Below, one piece after another: positions 50,901-58,816 of a DNA stretch of 64,000 nucleotides; the stretch's first letter is position 1; each line of letters opens with the position of its first letter. Source of the DNA: JAJFKX01 sp965230265 (GTDB taxonomy: Bacteria > Pseudomonadota > Gammaproteobacteria > Xanthomonadales > Wenzhouxiangellaceae). The position numbers were made by a program, and so were the translations under genes. The notes below the pieces were generated by a model, which ran no database searches, was not told the origin of the DNA, and was given only the letters and a program-made list of their open reading frames with translations. The DNA is taken from NCBI GenBank assembly GCA_965230265.1, contig OZ245999.1, forward strand, positions 2,108,001 through 2,172,000. Reading direction: 5' to 3'.

Positions 50901-51052
50901 ATAAAATCCTTCGGATAGCCTAGCTTATAGCCATGGTTTTGGCTAAACGGCACATCACCATCCTTCACTTCCTTCTTTTCTTCCAGACAAGTGCCGGTGA
51001 GGAATTTTTCGATAGCGGCTTCCAGCGCCTGTTCGTTGGTTTGGCTAACCAT
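47978..51052 (-). CDS. hsdR: Type I restriction endonuclease subunit R
   Basis: 1024 aa. N-terminal PD-(D/E)xK nuclease with 'IDMVLFINGLPFATLELKNPWTG' (D...ELK). Helicase: Walker A GSGKS with Lys329, Walker B DEAH from Asp438 ('VIIDEAHSSQSG'), and motif VI-like 'QALSRLNR'. ATP-driven translocase that cuts DNA far from the recognition site. Start ATG 51052 has a perfect AGGAGG. 8 nt after hsdS. The protein seems intact, so the restriction activity is probably functional. Confidence 0.96.
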   Translation of the reverse strand: MVSQTNEQALEAAIEKFLTGTCLEEKKEVKDGDVPFSQNHGYKLGYPKDFIAQYAIDEKFFWQFLQNTQADELEKLQKSGSDWQRKVLERFDRMAKKYGLLHLLKKGLDVDDAHLHLMYPAPLASSSEKVKQNFAENIFSSTRQVRYSLANTLEEIDMVLFINGLPFATLELKNPWTGQTARYHGQKQYRNDRDTSQTLLQFGRCLVHMAVDTDEVYMTTKLAGKGTFFLPFNRGHNFGAGNPPNPQKDGKGGHKSAYLWQEVFSKESVVNLIQHFVRLNGSSKDPLNKRTLFFPRYHQLDVVRKLVAHVGEHGVGQTYLIQHSAGSGKSNSITWAAYQLIETYPQKAGVPGAKGMDQPLFDSVIVVTDRRLLDKQLRENIKEFSEVKNIVAPVYKSSELKEALEQGKKIIITTIQKFPIIIDDIIDLSEKRFAVIIDEAHSSQSGIAHDNMNRTLGKDEDIDSVDVQDKILQAMRSRKMRCNASYLAFTATPKNTTLEKFGNQQVDGGFKPFHLYSMKQAIEEGFILDVLANYTTYKSYYEIQKSIEDNPLFDSKKAQKKLRAYVERNPATINTKAEIMLDHFIGQIVNSKRLRGKAKGMVITQSIESAIRYYQAINRILVDRGYPFHALIAFSGKKEVDGIEYTEADMNGFSENDTRDYFDKNFKGEKPPKGHNEDKYRLLVVANKYLTGFDQPKLSAMYVDKKLQGVMAVQALSRLNRSSPRLGKKTEDLFILDFFNTVDDIQTAFDPFYTATSLSGPTDVNVLHELKHAMGEVGVYEWQEVEHFVELYFNNADAQDLSPIIDVAANRFVDELALENDEKVDFKIKAKQFVKIYGQMASIMPFEIADWEKLYWFLKFLIPKLVVVDPESDQIDELLGTVDLSTYGLERVKLNHAIGLGDDETEVDPQNPNPRSAHGTEVDKDPLDEIIRQFNERWFQGWSATPEEQRVKIIHLANSIKAHPDFSDKYKNNPDTTNREIAFAKIFEEVMLKNRQNELELYKLLANDEAFKSAMRQSLQRVIG

Positions 51053-51060
51053 AACTCCTC

Positions 51061-52353
51061 CTAGGCCACCTTGATTTTGCCGGTTACGGCGCTGTTGATG
51101 AGGGTGGATTTGTATTCTTTGAGTTTTTCGATTTGTTCTTGTTGCAGCGAAATAGTTTTGTAAAACTTGTGTGTTTCAGATTCAATATATGCAAGTATCT
51201 TCTGTTGTTCTTCTCTTGGAGGAACACCCACAGCTATATCAAAAAGGTCATCGGTATATAATCTGATTAAGCCTTCGACAATACCTGTAGCCCTGATAAT
51301 AAACTGCGCAATATACGAAGGATGCCTAAACAAAATTTCTAAAAACTTTAAGTCATCTATGTAAGCTTTCTTTTTATAAACCGCATAATCTGGACTTACC
51401 ACCCCTTCATAATCAATATCACTTTTAAAAAACACCCCTAAATGAGCCTTCAGCTTATTAAACACCAAGTCATTCTTATAAACTATTTTGTTATCAATAT
51501 TACTTGCTGCCACTTCCGCTTTTTCATGGTATTCAGATCTCACAACTAAACCATGAATCTGACTAACCATAAATAACGGCTCTTCACCCGTTTTCGACCG
51601 CTCATTTCTTTCTTCTAATACATATTTTAAACGTTTAGTTACCCAATGCTCTGGTATCTCCCCAATCCACTCCATCCCCGAATCTTTCATCGGCACATTG
51701 AGATCGAGGCCGTGGGTGACGGCATTTTGAATCAGGACTTGTTTGCGCTCTTTGAGCAAGGCGATTTGTTTTTCTTTAATGGCAATGGCCTGTTCGATTT
51801 GCGCGGTTTTTCGATCGAGGAAATTGGCGATAGCAGCTTGTTCCTCTGGATCGATATCAAAAATTGGTAACCGTTTAAAATCAATGAAACTAAGATTTTG
51901 CCTTAAGCCACTACCAAATTTGTAAATAGCTTTTGTTATATCAAGCGAATGTAAATAGTAATGCCAATATTTTGAATTATGGTTGATTTTTACTTTCAAA
52001 TTTATATAAGCGCTAGTAATGATACCCTTATCCTTCGCCAAACCTGTTCGGAGACTAGTTTTGTCATTTTGCAAATCAGTACAACGAATTATTATATCTC
52101 CCGGCTCAACCAGCTGATATGTCTCAAATGATTCAGGCACAAGACCTACGAGTTTCTCTGGTGGCTTTACAATAATATTTCCATAACTAAGTGAAAGGAC
52201 CTGATCTTCCTTCATGCCTTTATTATCACGCTTGTTTTCAGAAAATACTGTCAGCCCTGGAAGAATATTCCATTTCTCAGGAATATCTCCTAACCATTCC
52301 ACACCAGAATCTTTATAAGCCTCATACTTAGGCATGGTAGCTAAAGAGTTCAT
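51061..52353 (-). CDS. hsdS: Type I restriction specificity subunit S
   Basis: 430 aa with two target-recognition domains (about residues 1-170 and 215-400), each opening with 'YKDSGVEWLGDIPEKW' or 'MKDSGMEWIGEIPEHW' and separated by a helical spacer ('IEQAIAIKEKQIALLKERKQVLIQ'), repeated at the C-terminus ('LQQEQIEKLKEYKSTLINSAVTGKI'). The two recognition domains are visibly AT-richer than the rest, as expected for swapped modules. Start overlaps the hsdM stop (ATGA). Confidence 0.95.
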   Translation of the reverse strand: MNSLATMPKYEAYKDSGVEWLGDIPEKWNILPGLTVFSENKRDNKGMKEDQVLSLSYGNIIVKPPEKLVGLVPESFETYQLVEPGDIIIRCTDLQNDKTSLRTGLAKDKGIITSAYINLKVKINHNSKYWHYYLHSLDITKAIYKFGSGLRQNLSFIDFKRLPIFDIDPEEQAAIANFLDRKTAQIEQAIAIKEKQIALLKERKQVLIQNAVTHGLDLNVPMKDSGMEWIGEIPEHWVTKRLKYVLEERNERSKTGEEPLFMVSQIHGLVVRSEYHEKAEVAASNIDNKIVYKNDLVFNKLKAHLGVFFKSDIDYEGVVSPDYAVYKKKAYIDDLKFLEILFRHPSYIAQFIIRATGIVEGLIRLYTDDLFDIAVGVPPREEQQKILAYIESETHKFYKTISLQQEQIEKLKEYKSTLINSAVTGKIKVA

Positions 52354-54743
52354 GCCTGAACCTCTTCAACATCCACACCCAATATCTCTGCAATCAGCCC
52401 TTCGGCTTGCTGCTCCAGCTCGATAATATCTTTAGCAACACCTTCCATGCTACGCAGCGGTTTGTGCTGGTAGAAGTATTTGTTAAAGCTGATTTCGTAA
52501 CCGATTTTGGTGGATTCCATGTTAATCCACGCCTCTTCCACATGGGGTTTTACTTCGGCCAAAAAGTAATGGTGAACTTGGTCTTTGAGCGGCACGCTTT
52601 CGCTATCGCGCAGATCTGAGTTGGACTGATAGGTGGTGTATTCACCTTTTTTGCCTCCCATTGTTTCAGCAGCGTAATAGCCAAAGTCTGCCAAATCGCT
52701 CTCCTGACAGCTAAGGCGTTCCAGTAATGCTGAGAGTTTATCGCCGCTGAGTTTTTCGGTTTTCCTGATGACTTTTTCTGCGGTTTCGTCGTACCAACTG
52801 ACGGCGTTTAAGGTGGCATTTTTGTCGCTGGCGCTTAGTTTGATTTTTTGTACTTTTAGAACATCATCCACTCGCGCCTTAAAGGCATTAAAGTCACTTG
52901 ATTCTTTGTTGCCAATGACTTGCATTAAAGTGTTAGCAGTTTGCACCAGATTTAAGTGTTTCTCCCACACCTTAATGTCCAACAGTTTTTTCTGGGCCTT
53001 TTTATTAAGCTCTAGTTCGTTATCTTCGCACCACTTTAAAATCGCTTTCTTCTGCTTTTTTAACACATCGCTGTTATAAATTGAATCGCCATACTCCTGA
53101 TAGACCCATTCCATGGCTTCGCGCAGGCTTTTATCGAAGCGTAAGGTGGCAATGCGTTCTTCCGTAAATTGCGCTTTGCGGCGATCGGGCCGTTCGATAT
53201 TGACTTTGTAGTAACCGAAATCGTTGTTATCAAATAGTTGGGCAGCGATTTTGCCTTCTTCCTCCACTTTCCGTTCAACCGCCTTGAATTGCAGGTAGGT
53301 TTCGGCAATGTCTTTAATATGCTCCGGTGCGAATTCGCAGTTTTTGTCGCCCAGGTTTTTGCGCAGCTTGCGGTAGAGCTGGCTGGCATCTATGAGCTGC
53401 ACTTTACCTTTACGTGGCTCCGGCTTGTTATTGCTTAGCAGCCAGATATAGGTGGTGATGCCTGTGTTATAGAACATGTTATTGGGCAACTGGATAATGG
53501 CTTCCAGCAGATCGTTTTCAATGATGTAGCGGCGGATATTGCTCTCACCGCCTCCGGCATCACCGGTGAACAGGCTGGAGCCATTATGAACTGATGCAAC
53601 CCGACTGCCTAGAGGTGCGTTATCTCCCTGGGCTTTCATTTTACTGACCATCTCCATCAGGAACAGTAATTGGCCATCACTAGAGCGCGGGGTGGCGTTG
53701 ACGGTTGCTTTTTTGCCCCAGTAATCGGTAAGTTCTACTTTAAAGCGCGGGTCGATAACCTCTTTGCCGTCTTTAATATATTTGACTTCGCCCGACCAGC
53801 TTTTCCCGTAAGGCGGGTTGGAGAGCATGAAATCGAAATGCGTGCCGGAAAATTCATCGGTAGAGAGGGTGGAACCACAGCGGATATTGGCCGGGTCGTT
53901 GCCCTTGATCATCATGTCGGATTTACAGATGGCGTAGGTTTCGTCGTTAATCTCTTTACCGTAGAGATACACATCGCCTTTGGCCTTGATGGCACCGGCT
54001 TCATGTTTAATAAAGTTTTGCGATTCAGTGAGCATGCCGCCGGAACCACAGGCGGGATCATAAATCGTCATTACCGGTGGCAATTTGTCTTTGACCGGGT
54101 CAAACACCAGATGAGTCATTAACTCGATGACTTCACGGGGGGTAAAATGCTCCCCGGCTTCTTCGTTATTTTCTTCGTTGAACTTGCGGATCAACTCTTC
54201 AAACACATAACCCATGCCAAGGTTGGTTAGCTCGGGGAGTTTGTTGCCATCCGGATCTTCTTTCGAGAATGGTGTGAGGTTGATGTAGGGTGAGGTGAAC
54301 TTTTCCAATACATCCAGCAAGACATCTTTGCTGGCCATGTGGCGCACCTGCGCCTTGAGATTGAACTTCTCAACGATTTCCTTCACGTTTTTGCTGAAGC
54401 CGTTCAGGTATTCCTCTACATTCGCCAACAGGATTTGCTGGTTGTTGGTGGCGGTATCGTGCAATTGTTTCAAGGTCCACTTGCTGATGTTGTAGAACAC
54501 ATAGCCAGAGGCTTGGGTGAGCGGGTAATCTTCCAGCTCGGTGGATTTCATTTCTTTTTTCTGGAATGCAACCTCTTTTAGTACCTTTTCTTTGGTGGGT
54601 TCGAGCAAGGTATCCAGACGGCGTAGCACGACCATAGGCAGGATGACATCGCGATATTTGCCACGCACATAGACATCGCGCAGGCAGTCGTCTGCAATGG
54701 ACCAGATAAAGGAAACGAGTTTGTTGTGTGAGGCATGATTCAT
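52350..54743 (-). CDS. hsdM: Type I restriction methyltransferase subunit M
   Basis: 797 aa. N6-adenine methyltransferase: SAM motif DPACGSGGML from Asp229, catalytic NPPYG from Asn309. N-terminal helical domain ('LDTLLEPTKEKVLKEVAFQ') is the HsdM_N type. The C-terminal 250 residues are a long helical extension ('DVLKKQKKAILKWCEDNELELNKKAQKKLLDIKVW...'), making it longer than EcoKI HsdM (529 aa) but like many HsdMs of its subfamily. First gene of the operon hsdM-hsdS-hsdR, then GIY-YIG and Mrr genes. No clear RBS at ATG 54743. Confidence 0.96.
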   Translation of the reverse strand: MNHASHNKLVSFIWSIADDCLRDVYVRGKYRDVILPMVVLRRLDTLLEPTKEKVLKEVAFQKKEMKSTELEDYPLTQASGYVFYNISKWTLKQLHDTATNNQQILLANVEEYLNGFSKNVKEIVEKFNLKAQVRHMASKDVLLDVLEKFTSPYINLTPFSKEDPDGNKLPELTNLGMGYVFEELIRKFNEENNEEAGEHFTPREVIELMTHLVFDPVKDKLPPVMTIYDPACGSGGMLTESQNFIKHEAGAIKAKGDVYLYGKEINDETYAICKSDMMIKGNDPANIRCGSTLSTDEFSGTHFDFMLSNPPYGKSWSGEVKYIKDGKEVIDPRFKVELTDYWGKKATVNATPRSSDGQLLFLMEMVSKMKAQGDNAPLGSRVASVHNGSSLFTGDAGGGESNIRRYIIENDLLEAIIQLPNNMFYNTGITTYIWLLSNNKPEPRKGKVQLIDASQLYRKLRKNLGDKNCEFAPEHIKDIAETYLQFKAVERKVEEEGKIAAQLFDNNDFGYYKVNIERPDRRKAQFTEERIATLRFDKSLREAMEWVYQEYGDSIYNSDVLKKQKKAILKWCEDNELELNKKAQKKLLDIKVWEKHLNLVQTANTLMQVIGNKESSDFNAFKARVDDVLKVQKIKLSASDKNATLNAVSWYDETAEKVIRKTEKLSGDKLSALLERLSCQESDLADFGYYAAETMGGKKGEYTTYQSNSDLRDSESVPLKDQVHHYFLAEVKPHVEEAWINMESTKIGYEISFNKYFYQHKPLRSMEGVAKDIIELEQQAEGLIAEILGVDVEEVQA

Positions 54744-55184
54744 CGATACATTTTAACTTACTGAGCCAGGGCTATTGACTACTGTTGCATGATCACGCCC
54801 ATTGATAATGGTTTATACAAAACCGCCAGCAATACCTATCCGTAGCTTCTGGATAATCATCGATAACATATTAACCTCCTTTATTGATGCCAAATATTGT
54901 ATTGGCCTCGGCATGCCGTTCTGTTCTAGTTTATGCCAGTTATACAAATGATACATGATTCAAGAGTTTTCAGGCCATTCCATACGGTTTGTTGGATTAC
55001 GCGCCGATGGCGCTAATCCAACCTACAATCTTGAAAAAGCCTGGACACCCATTAACCACTAACAAGAAAACCAATAACCTAAATCAAAGCCACTAAACAC
55101 CCATCCAAACGATTTCGCACACACATGAACTGTTAAGGTACCGCTATGACTACCCGTAACCACAGCCGTCAACAAGGAAACCTC
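54744..55184. other. Intergenic region upstream of the restriction operon
   Basis: 441 bp, divergent promoter region of hsdM and the 55185 gene, holding one REP unit at 54991-55026. The rest is AT-rich and shows no ORF or RNA gene that I can support. Confidence 0.5.
54991..55026 (-). repeat. Single REP unit (GTTGG variant)
   Basis: One reverse unit whose stem has compensatory changes (GTTGG/CCAAC instead of GTCGG/CCGAC); GTAG end at 55023-55026. Same subtype as 28951-28986 in the loop (GCGCC-ATGGCGC). Confidence 0.8.
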
Positions 55185-55748
55185 ATGTCATCCATCACTA
55201 TCAGCAACCAAACCCGGGATTCCCTGAAAATTGCCCTCAGCAAAAGCCCCGAAACCGACGCATACGTCTGGATGATCATCGATCTCCTATCGGGGAGAAC
55301 AGATTCGATTATTGTGACACCACCCCGATATGGCTTCCATATCAGCTATAAAGCCCCCAACAACCCCGGCAGGGAAATCCGTTCCAACAGCATTCGCTTT
55401 AATCAGGCAAAGCTCGGCATAGCCGTACGGCAGGAACCGGATAATAAAATCATGGTTCAAGCAACCGAACAAGACTTGCCAGATCAGATGATCCGGGTTG
55501 TCAATGAAGCCGGCTTACAGGTAACTGCCTACGTTACTCAGAATGATAAAAACGTGGTATCCCCCGCATTGCTCGATTCAAAAGCGGTTTTTGAAGCAAA
55601 GCTGGGCGACGATACCTACTACGCAACTATCCTTGATCATGAGAAAACCGACAAAGTGGCTGTTACCCCAGGTCAGATAGTCATAGTCAAAGAATCAATC
55701 ACTAATCACTATCAAATCATAGTGACCAATGAAAGACCGCGCGACTAA
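55185..55748 (+). CDS. Hypothetical protein
   Basis: 187 aa from ATG 55185, chosen for the AAGGA site 7 nt upstream; the frame reaches back to ATG 55146. Reads as an all-beta soluble protein ('SITISNQTRDSLKIALSK', 'YGFHISYKAPNNPG', 'KLGDDTYYATILDHEKTD', 'GQIVIVKESITNHYQIIVT'). No signal peptide, Cys-free as far as I read, so cytoplasmic or released without a classical signal. I do not recognise a family. Confidence 0.7.
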   Translation: MSSITISNQTRDSLKIALSKSPETDAYVWMIIDLLSGRTDSIIVTPPRYGFHISYKAPNNPGREIRSNSIRFNQAKLGIAVRQEPDNKIMVQATEQDLPDQMIRVVNEAGLQVTAYVTQNDKNVVSPALLDSKAVFEAKLGDDTYYATILDHEKTDKVAVTPGQIVIVKESITNHYQIIVTNERPRD

Positions 55749-55920
55749 GTTTAGTACTTGTTCCCATGCGCTTACGTTGGCATGGGGGTTACGGGTAGCG
55801 TTGGGTGCGCACATGTGCACTCCTGCGGGGTATTTTGTGGGTGATCGACAATATTGCAGTTGGTGGCGGATGGAATCGGCTGCTGCTTTATAATAACCGC
55901 CTTTTACCAACAGCTTATTC

Positions 55921-57108
55921 ATGCCTGAATCCGTAGATATAGTCATTATCGGCGCTGGCGCCGCAGGCTTGATGTGCGCTTTAACCGCTGGCTACCGCGG
56001 CCGCAAGGTACTGGTATTGGACCATGCCAACAAACCCGGCAAGAAAATCCTGATGTCCGGCGGTGGTCGCTGTAACTTCACCAACCTCAACACCACCCCC
56101 AAACACTTCCGCTCCAATAACCCGGCTTTCTGCATCTCTGCCCTGCGTCGCTACACCCCGCAAGACTTTGTCGACATGGTCGAACGACATGGTATTGAAT
56201 ATGTGGAAAAAGCGCCCGGGCAATTGTTTTGCGGGGATGACTATAAATCCAAAGCCATTGTGCAGATGCTGCTGACAGAATGCGAGTGGGCCGGGGTTGA
56301 GGTTCGTTTGCAGACGTCGGTCACGCAAACCCAACCCAGCGATAACGGTTTTGCGCTGCAAACCACTGCGGGAAAGATCAATTGCGAATCATTGGTGGTT
56401 GCCAGCGGTGGTCTGTCAGTGCCGACCATGGGCGCATCCGGGTTTGGTTATGACGTGGCCCGGCAGTTTGGGCTAGAGGTACTGCCAACACGAGCCGGAC
56501 TGGTGCCGTTTACCCTGCACCCTGAACAAAAGCAGCATTTCGCCCCTTTATCCGGCGTCGCCTGTGATGTCGCTGTCACCTGCCGGGGGCGGCATTTTAA
56601 AGAACCGATGCTATTTACCCACCGCGGCTTAAGCGGCCCGGCCATGCTGCAGATTTCCAGCTTCTGGGAACCCGGTGATGAGCTGACCGTTGACCTGTTA
56701 CCTGATACCAAAATCGCTGCCGACTTAATCAACTACCGCAACCAGCAGCCCAAAAACCAACTGCTGCACTGGCTCAACAAACACCTGCCCAAACGTGTTG
56801 CGCAAACCCTGGTGGATATGAATGGATGGCAGCCACCCATGCAGGCCTACAGCAATGAGCAACTCGCCAGCATCGAGCAGCAACTGCACGAATGGGCGAT
56901 CAAACCCGCTGGCACCGAGGGCTATCGTACCGCCGAAGTCACCCTGGGTGGGGTCAACACCGATGGAATATCTTCTAAAACCTTTGAGTGCCACGCAACG
57001 CCCGGGCTGTACTTTATCGGCGAAGTGCTGGACGTCACCGGCGAGCTGGGCGGTTTTAATTTTCAGTGGGCCTGGGCATCGGGGTATTGTGCGGGGCAAT
57101 ATGTTTGA
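55921..57108 (+). CDS. HI0933/YhiN-family flavoprotein
   Basis: 395 aa. FAD-binding N-terminus 'DIVIIGAGAAGLMCALTAGYRGRKVLVLDH', followed by the hallmark 'PGKKILMSGGGRCNFTNL' of the HI0933/YhiN family, 'GASGFGYDVARQFGL', 'LFTHRGLSGPAMLQISSF' and C-terminal 'VTLGGVNTDGI', 'GLYFIGEVLDVTGELGGFNFQWAWASGY'. Members are NAD(P)/FAD oxidoreductases with no settled substrate. Ends 12 nt before a triple REP cluster. Monocistronic. Confidence 0.92.
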   Translation: MPESVDIVIIGAGAAGLMCALTAGYRGRKVLVLDHANKPGKKILMSGGGRCNFTNLNTTPKHFRSNNPAFCISALRRYTPQDFVDMVERHGIEYVEKAPGQLFCGDDYKSKAIVQMLLTECEWAGVEVRLQTSVTQTQPSDNGFALQTTAGKINCESLVVASGGLSVPTMGASGFGYDVARQFGLEVLPTRAGLVPFTLHPEQKQHFAPLSGVACDVAVTCRGRHFKEPMLFTHRGLSGPAMLQISSFWEPGDELTVDLLPDTKIAADLINYRNQQPKNQLLHWLNKHLPKRVAQTLVDMNGWQPPMQAYSNEQLASIEQQLHEWAIKPAGTEGYRTAEVTLGGVNTDGISSKTFECHATPGLYFIGEVLDVTGELGGFNFQWAWASGYCAGQYV

Positions 57109-57120
57109 AACCCTCTCACC

Positions 57121-57274
57121 GTAGGTCGGTTTAGAACCGCAGGTTCGTAAACCGACAAATATCGTGTAAGTGCTTCGGTTGCGGATGTCGGCTTACGGCG
57201 CTGCCTAAGCCGACCTACCTTTAGTTGGTGTAGTTGATGTAGGTTGGATTAGAATCGCAGATTCGTAATCCGAC
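57121..57274. repeat. Triple REP cluster with a 98-bp REPIN
   Basis: Forward 57121-57156, reverse 57187-57218, forward 57239-57274. The first two make a 98-bp head-out doublet whose 30-nt spacer (AAATATCGT...CTTCGG...) is shared with the doublets at 57756, 58656 and, less well, 59436. Confidence 0.9.
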
Positions 57275-57304
57275 AATTACATTACCCGTTCAGAGGTTGC
57301 GACT

Positions 57305-57676
57305 TTACTCGTGATCGCCAGAAACCCCATCATTGAATGGGTTGGCCTGCCGGGCACCGAGGCGTTTTAAGGTCACGGTTTCTTCATCAATGTGCGGTAG
57401 CTTGTCCTGCAGCGTCTGTGGATCCACCAATTTTTGTGCCCCACCCTGTAAATGGTCGAACACTTCCTTGTAGCTGTCCGTCAGTTTATTCACCAAATCC
57501 GCCGTTTCCACAAAGTGATCCGTCACCTGCTCACGGAATTCTTCATGCGCCTGCTGCAATTGCTTAGCGGTTTGGTTACCGGTCTGTTTACGCTGAAAAA
57601 ACACCGCTGCACCACCGCCCAACACCAAACCGGCAATGACACCGATCAACAGGCCAATCATGAGGCTGGAATCCAC
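57305..57676 (-). CDS. zapG: ZapG/YhcB (DUF1043) family protein
   Basis: 123 aa, starting GTG 57676 after GGAG. One membrane segment (residues 6-27, MIGLLIGVIAGLVLGGGAAVFF), then a long coiled coil ('QLQQAHEEFREQVTDHFVETADLVNKLTDSYKEVFDHLQGGAQKL') and a conserved C-terminal tail ('TVTLKRLGARQANPFND'). YhcB/ZapG of E. coli is an inner-membrane protein linked to cell division and envelope synthesis. Usually beside degQ/degS; those genes are absent here. Confidence 0.9.
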   Translation of the reverse strand: MDSSLMIGLLIGVIAGLVLGGGAAVFFQRKQTGNQTAKQLQQAHEEFREQVTDHFVETADLVNKLTDSYKEVFDHLQGGAQKLVDPQTLQDKLPHIDEETVTLKRLGARQANPFNDGVSGDHE

Positions 57677-57755
57677 AAATCTCTCCTATAAAAATAAAGT
57701 CATAGTGTAGAGATATAGATATTCGATTTTTGTAAAACAGTGTGTACAGATTGGC

Positions 57756-57853
57756 GTAGGTCGGTTTAGAAACGCAGGTTCGTAAACCGACAAATACCGT
57801 GCAGGAGCTTCGATTGGGGGTGTCGGCTTACGGCGTTGCCTAAGCCGACCTAC
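57756..57853. repeat. 98-bp REPIN
   Basis: Forward unit 57756-57791 and reverse unit 57822-57853, GTAG ends outward, spacer similar to the other REPINs. Its right end is one base from the stop codon of the SRPBCC gene (TAA, 57855-57857). Confidence 0.9.
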
Positions 57854-57854
57854 C

Positions 57855-58277
57855 TTAGGCGTTGAGGTAGTCCACCAATTCACCCAGTTCCTGCTTCCAA
57901 CCCTGCACATTGTCGGCACGGTCTTTGTCTTGATCAAAGCCGGATTCGACCATGTGCACACGGGTACCGCCATTGGGCAGTGACTCTAGCTGCCACTCCA
58001 CCAGCGTGGTGTAAGCCTCGGTAATCGACACATCCGCTTCTCTGGCCCAGCGCCAGCTGATTCGCTGCATGGGCTCAACCTCCATCACCTCAACCGCATA
58101 GCGCCCGGTGCACTCCTCAATGTTCCAGGCAAACCAACCGATAAAGCCCGGCGTGGGTTCAAACTCTGCCCCGTCATTGGGGAACCAGGCATTCAATTCT
58201 TTGGCATCGGTCAATGCTTTCCAGACCCGCTCGATAGAGGACTGAAATTCCAGAGTACGTTCGATAGAGGCAGTCAT
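57855..58277 (-). CDS. SRPBCC (AHSA1-like) family protein
   Basis: 140 aa. START/AHSA1 fold: 'IERTLEFQSSIERVWKALTDAKELNAWFP', 'VEVMEVEPMQRISWRWAREADV' and C-terminal 'MVESGFDQDKDRADNVQGWKQELGELVDYL' — the pattern of the SRPBCC domain that is routinely paired with an ArsR regulator, as here. RBS GGAG. Binds a hydrophobic ligand or acts as a small chaperone-like protein; exact role unknown. Confidence 0.92.
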   Translation of the reverse strand: MTASIERTLEFQSSIERVWKALTDAKELNAWFPNDGAEFEPTPGFIGWFAWNIEECTGRYAVEVMEVEPMQRISWRWAREADVSITEAYTTLVEWQLESLPNGGTRVHMVESGFDQDKDRADNVQGWKQELGELVDYLNA

Positions 58278-58288
58278 TGTTATTCTCC

Positions 58289-58600
58289 TTATTGTTCGGG
58301 TTCGCCCAGGTGCTGACGCAGGCGCTCAAAAGCCTGATCCCATGCCTGGGCGTAGGGTTGCAGCCAGTCATCCAGGCTTTTCAGTGGTTCTGGCTGCAGG
58401 TGATGCAGGCGCTCGCGCCCCTGACGCTCCACCCTGATCAAGCCGGCCTGATGCAAAATATTCAGATGCTTGGTTACCGCCTGCCGGGTCACGCTCAAGG
58501 GCTCAGCCAGCTGCTTGAGTGATAACGCACCATCGGTGCGCAGCCGTTCCAGAACCTGGCGACGGGTGGGGTCGGCGATGGCGGTGAATACGGTTTCCAT
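58289..58600 (-). CDS. ArsR-family transcriptional regulator
   Basis: 103 aa from ATG 58600 (METVFTAIADPTRRQVLERL); an ATG at 58618 in frame lies within the operator. ArsR winged helix: 'ADPTRRQVLERLRTDGALSLKQLAEPLSVTRQAVTKHLNILHQAGLIRVERQGRERLHHL'. No cysteine pair, so not a metal sensor; matches the SRPBCC-linked group. First gene of the operon, 11 nt before the SRPBCC gene. Leaderless start is likely (see the promoter). Confidence 0.92.
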   Translation of the reverse strand: METVFTAIADPTRRQVLERLRTDGALSLKQLAEPLSVTRQAVTKHLNILHQAGLIRVERQGRERLHHLQPEPLKSLDDWLQPYAQAWDQAFERLRQHLGEPEQ

Positions 58601-58607
58601 GGGGTGG

Positions 58608-58637
58608 ATAATATGCAACCTTTTGGTTGCATGTCAA
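58608..58637 (-). promoter_or_regulatory. ArsR-operon promoter with palindromic operator in the spacer
   Basis: Minus strand: TTGACA (58637-58632), 18-bp spacer, TATTAT (58613-58608). The spacer is exactly the perfect palindrome TGCAACC-TTTT-GGTTGCA (58614-58631). The AUG at 58600 begins 7 nt after the -10 box, so transcription should start next to it. Confidence 0.85.
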
Positions 58638-58655
58638 GTATCAATTATTGATTTT

Positions 58656-58812
58656 GTAGGTCGGCTTAGAACCGCCAGGTTCGTAAGCCGACAAATATCG
58701 TACAGGTGCTTCGACTGGAGGTGTCGGCTTACGGCTTTGCCTAAGCCGACCTACCTTTAGATTGCCGTAGTTGATGTAGGTCGGTTTAGAGCCTTCTGGC
58801 TCGTAAACCGAC
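58656..58812. repeat. Triple REP cluster, left flank of the RAYT gene
   Basis: Forward 58656-58692, reverse 58723-58754, forward 58776-58812 (F-R-F). The first two are a 99-bp REPIN. The last unit ends 4 nt before the RAYT stop codon. Confidence 0.92.
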
Positions 58813-58816
58813 AAAA

